Assembly (NCBI GenBank): GCA_014549065.1
Contig: JACDOX010000004.1
Span: 12,193,664-12,257,663 of the forward strand
Direction: 5' to 3'
Source: Cardinalis cardinalis
Taxonomy: Eukaryota > Chordata > Aves > Passeriformes > Cardinalidae
DNA length: 64,000 nucleotides
The first letter of the stretch is position 1. Each line of letters opens with the position of its first letter. The translations under genes and the position numbers were made by a program. Under the pieces are notes generated by a model. It worked only from the letters and a program-made list of their open reading frames with translations, was not told the origin of the DNA and searched no databases. Below, piece after piece: positions 60,701 through 64,000 of the stretch.

Positions 60701-63700
60701 TCTTAAGCCTCTTCTCAAAATTCTCTCCTCAATGTCTAATCTTTAAAGACTTTAATCAGCTTCTAATCCGCCCAATTGAATGAATACTACAGTGCACCTC
60801 ATTAGCAATATATTTGGCAAAAAAAGCCCAAAAACTTACTTCTTGGATATCAGCTGATCCTACTTCAGTCCCCTACATAAGAGACACCCACACCTCCGGG
60901 AAGAATTACATTCTTCGTCCGCCAAAGTCTGCTCCTCAGATTTCCAGGAATCTGTATCACATACATGAACAGAAGTTATTGTAATTCCAGAAGTTCAGCA
61001 GTTCAGATTGCATAGTTCTTATTATTAGGACTGTCTGCAAGAAGTCAGCTAGCTTCTAACAACCATTATTACAACTGTGTCCTTTTCTGGTACTGTCATT
61101 TAAAACTTAGAATGCGTTTAAAGTGACACATTACTGCTGAATGCAACTGTCTCTCAATTNGTGTAGATAAAGGTTAACTGCTAAGGCAGCATAAGTGTTC
61201 AGAAACAACACTGAAGAATTTAAATTTCCCACCAGAGGTAGGCATAATGACTTCTCATTTATTATATTAAGAAATGTACAGATTACACAACCAAAACCAA
61301 CCATACGTTCAATCTCAGATTTAACATGATTTCAGAAAAGCACAATCCCCAGAGCCTTTAAGATGGAGAAGAATATATTCACTCAATCATTCTAGAGGAA
61401 GAAGGACATAGAGAACTCCCTGAAGATGGACAAGCAAACAGATACACAAGACAGAACCACAATATTAGGCAAAACCCAAAGAAACAGAGATTGAGAAGAG
61501 CATAGAAAAAACAAAATAAGGAAAACCAAAGTATATCAACCTAAAGCAGAGGGAGAATACACACTTGACAGGTCTGAAATCTAAGTTATGAGCACACAAC
61601 AAAAGCAAAAGAAGTGCAGGATGTATTAACTGAAATGTACATANGCAAAACATATTATTTATCAATTTGCACTCCTGACACCTGTACTTGAACTCTTTCT
61701 GGATGTGCCACAGGAAATAAAGGTGCCTTTGATAAACACATCTCCACCAACCAGCTGCAGCAACAAGTGAAGGTTCAAGAGGAGCATGAGCACTATTTAT
61801 GCTCTGCTATAGCATCAGTGAACAGTACAGTGTTGTTTAGTCTTCTTCATTTCAGTGTCATGAGGGAATCACTGTGAAGCNTGCAAACTTTAAGTACTGG
61901 CCACAAAGGAAGATGCAACATGTTTGACTGTTCTTTGGTATCAGCTGGCAGAAGTGGGCGACACCCAGGTGGTTCAAAGCATTTCTCTCTCCTTGCNGGC
62001 AGAGCCAAGTGCCGTGCCAGCTGCTGTTCCACGAGCATCCGGCCTGAAACTGTGCCTAACTATGCATTGCTGGGTCACCTCCCAGGGCAGAGCCACTAAG
62101 TTTGTGGCTTCCCATGTCAGATAAATACAAAGACCACGTATTGGGTTAGCAAAAGAATAAAGAGCATATATTAGACAAGAAAACAATCTCCCATGGTCGT
62201 AACATCTCATAGTTTTATGGGAGAAGCTTTGTCCAAGGGAGCAGAACGTAACAGACCCAAAGCTTAGCAAAGAACATTTACTTAGCTTTAACAGTGTGAA
62301 CAAAATACNTACAGCATTTACAACTCATTCAGCTGCACTGTTCATTTCAAAGGCAAAATACAGCTGGAGTGATAAGCCTCTGGCACAGGGGACACATTAC
62401 AGTTATGGCACATACCTGAGATCCCTGTGCACAGGAGCAGACGTATGTTGGGCTGACAAGAACTATGTTCAAACACAAAATTCTGCCCTAACACCCTCCA
62501 AGAACTTCTAGAACACTTTCATCCCATACTTTGCAAACTGTCTCCTAACTCACATTTCTTATTTCCTTTATTTGGGACATGTAATTTGTGCTGAAGTCAC
62601 ACCCCTACTTTTCTCAAGAGTACAGCAGGGGCTTTAACTCCAATCCAGCCCAGTGACTCACATCTCACAAGTTCACCATCATATTTCCAATTTCAGGGTC
62701 AGTTTGTTAATGCAGGAATCATTTCTGCTTGCCTATAGGTAGGACACTGCACCCATCCCAGACATCCTGCAAACACAGGGAAGGCCGTTTTTTACTTCTC
62801 ATCCCTCCTTTCCTCATTTAGAACTCAAACACAAAACTGGGACATAAAGACTCTCAAAATAATTAGCACAATCATAATATTTGTCCTTCATCTCCCTAGA
62901 TCTCCTAGATCAAAACAAATACAGACTCTAACCACAACACTATTGCAATTTAATGTACTCCACAGTGAACTGCACAAGCCCCAGAGGTTGCAGNAGAGTC
63001 TGCCAGGCTTCAGCTTACACATTCTTACCCACAAGGTTGNGCAATGCATTGATTACTCTCATCCCAAAGGTACTTGAACATTACCAGAAATTAGTTCTAG
63101 ATGAAAGAGAGCTACTGGGTACTACATGAAGCAAAACATCCACTAAAAGTGTGCAGAAAGCAACTTTCTTAAGAACACCATGAAAAACATAACAGCAACA
63201 TTTAAAGAACAAAACTAGAGTTCATGTGCAACAAATGCACTAAACTTTGCACACATACCGACTGGGGCAATACACCTACTCAAGTCCCATTCTTCATTTA
63301 TTTCCAACAACCTCCTCTTTTCTTGGGTGTGACCAGGCTTATGAAACGAGGGAACAGAATGAGGCTGAACATCTATAGTAAAACACTTGCTTGTTCCCAC
63401 AGTTTGGAACCTGACTATCAGATAAAATGCTGACATCATACTGACAGGACCATGAACCTGAATCTTGTTAATGTTATCCTGTATCCTCATCACTGCGAAA
63501 AGGTCTTTCCTCACAACTTTTCAGAAGCAGAAGTTACAACAGACTAATAAGCACATGACAAAAATATGCCCACCGAGTTAAAAGAAAGGCACAATTCAGT
63601 CCTACAAAGCAAGGAGAAGGCATTAGACTGACCAGTGAAGCAAGAGAAGAGAGGGCTTACCAGCATAAATGCCCTAGCTAAGACAGTGGGGAAGCTCCTA

Positions 63701-64000
63701 AGTGCTCAAAAAACTACCACACAGCAATCAACGCTGACATGCCNAAGAATGCACACACTACAAAGCTCTGCAAGAGGAGAAGGCAGTGATCCTTTCTGGA
63801 ACAGCTGAAATAGAGCTGCATGTGAGAAATGACTGGTGGGAGGAGGGCACAAAGTGAGAAGAAACCCCTACTGATTAACTTCAGGCATTGGGAACTTAGA
63901 ATTATCCTTCTTCTCCACCTTCACCCCAAAGTTTACANTGTAAGTCACAAAGAGTTACTCTAAATGCTGCCCCCACACAGCTTTCCACACATGCAAACAG
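57783..64000. other. unique DNA upstream of mir-30a
   Basis: This is the 5' side of mir-30a on the minus strand. No CpG island or TATA-type promoter was seen, so the promoter of the microRNA unit probably lies beyond the right edge of the window. It contains one A/C-rich tract (59375-59431) and short accidental frames. Confidence 0.5.
59375..59431. repeat. A/C-rich low-complexity tract
   Basis: AACTAAACCAAACC and AAAACCCCAAACAAAAAACC phrases; same class as the earlier tracts. Confidence 0.75.

Noticed and set aside
1..64000. CRISPR array, prokaryotic operon or viral gene cluster
   Set aside because: No regularly spaced repeats, no long ORFs, and clear avian transposons and vertebrate microRNAs throughout.

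Overview
This window is bird nuclear DNA, mostly non-coding, and it carries the MIR30A/MIR30C2 microRNA locus. The avian assignment rests on four CR1 LINE fragments with typical avian 3' ends and on avian ERVL-like long terminal repeats (LTRs). The sequence is AT-rich, full of stop codons, and dotted with isolated single N bases. No bacterial or viral gene cluster, CRISPR array, tRNA, rRNA or complete protein-coding gene was found.

The certain genes are two microRNA precursors on the minus strand: mir-30a (57702-57773) and mir-30c-2 (31441-31512), about 26.2 kb apart. Both have mature arms that match the vertebrate sequences I know at every base. Both also keep the primary-transcript processing signals: a basal UG at -14/-13, an apical UGUG, and a downstream CNNC. 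From memory, the human pair on 6q13 has the same order, strand and approximate spacing, and the chicken homologue is on chromosome 3. mir-30a is transcriptionally upstream, so a minus-strand primary transcript spanning both is inferred; its ends and exons are not visible here. OGFRL1 and RIMS1, which flank the human locus, do not appear in this window.

Layout. 1-6800: unique DNA with small simple repeats. 6840-8608: a decayed LTR-like patch, a minus-strand LTR (7720-8239) and a plus-strand CR1 tail. 8609-12817: unique DNA. 12818-13390 and 15210-16105: minus-strand CR1 fragments, with a (CATC)n microsatellite between them. 16106-28046: unique DNA with tandem repeats, a (TTA)n array and a short CR1 fragment. 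28052-29313: a solo LTR with a perfect 5-bp target duplication. 31441-31512: mir-30c-2. 31513-54117: long unique DNA with two coding-like short ORFs. 54118-55181: a second plus-strand LTR, between the two microRNAs. 55216-55581: another coding-like ORF. 57261-57285: a strong G-quadruplex motif on the microRNA strand. 57702-57773: mir-30a. The rest to 64000 is unique DNA.

I found no previously undescribed multi-gene system. The observations most worth checking are the changed terminal loop of mir-30a beside invariant arms, the G-quadruplex in the inferred primary transcript, LTRs placed antisense to the microRNA unit, and three unidentified ORFs with protein-like composition.
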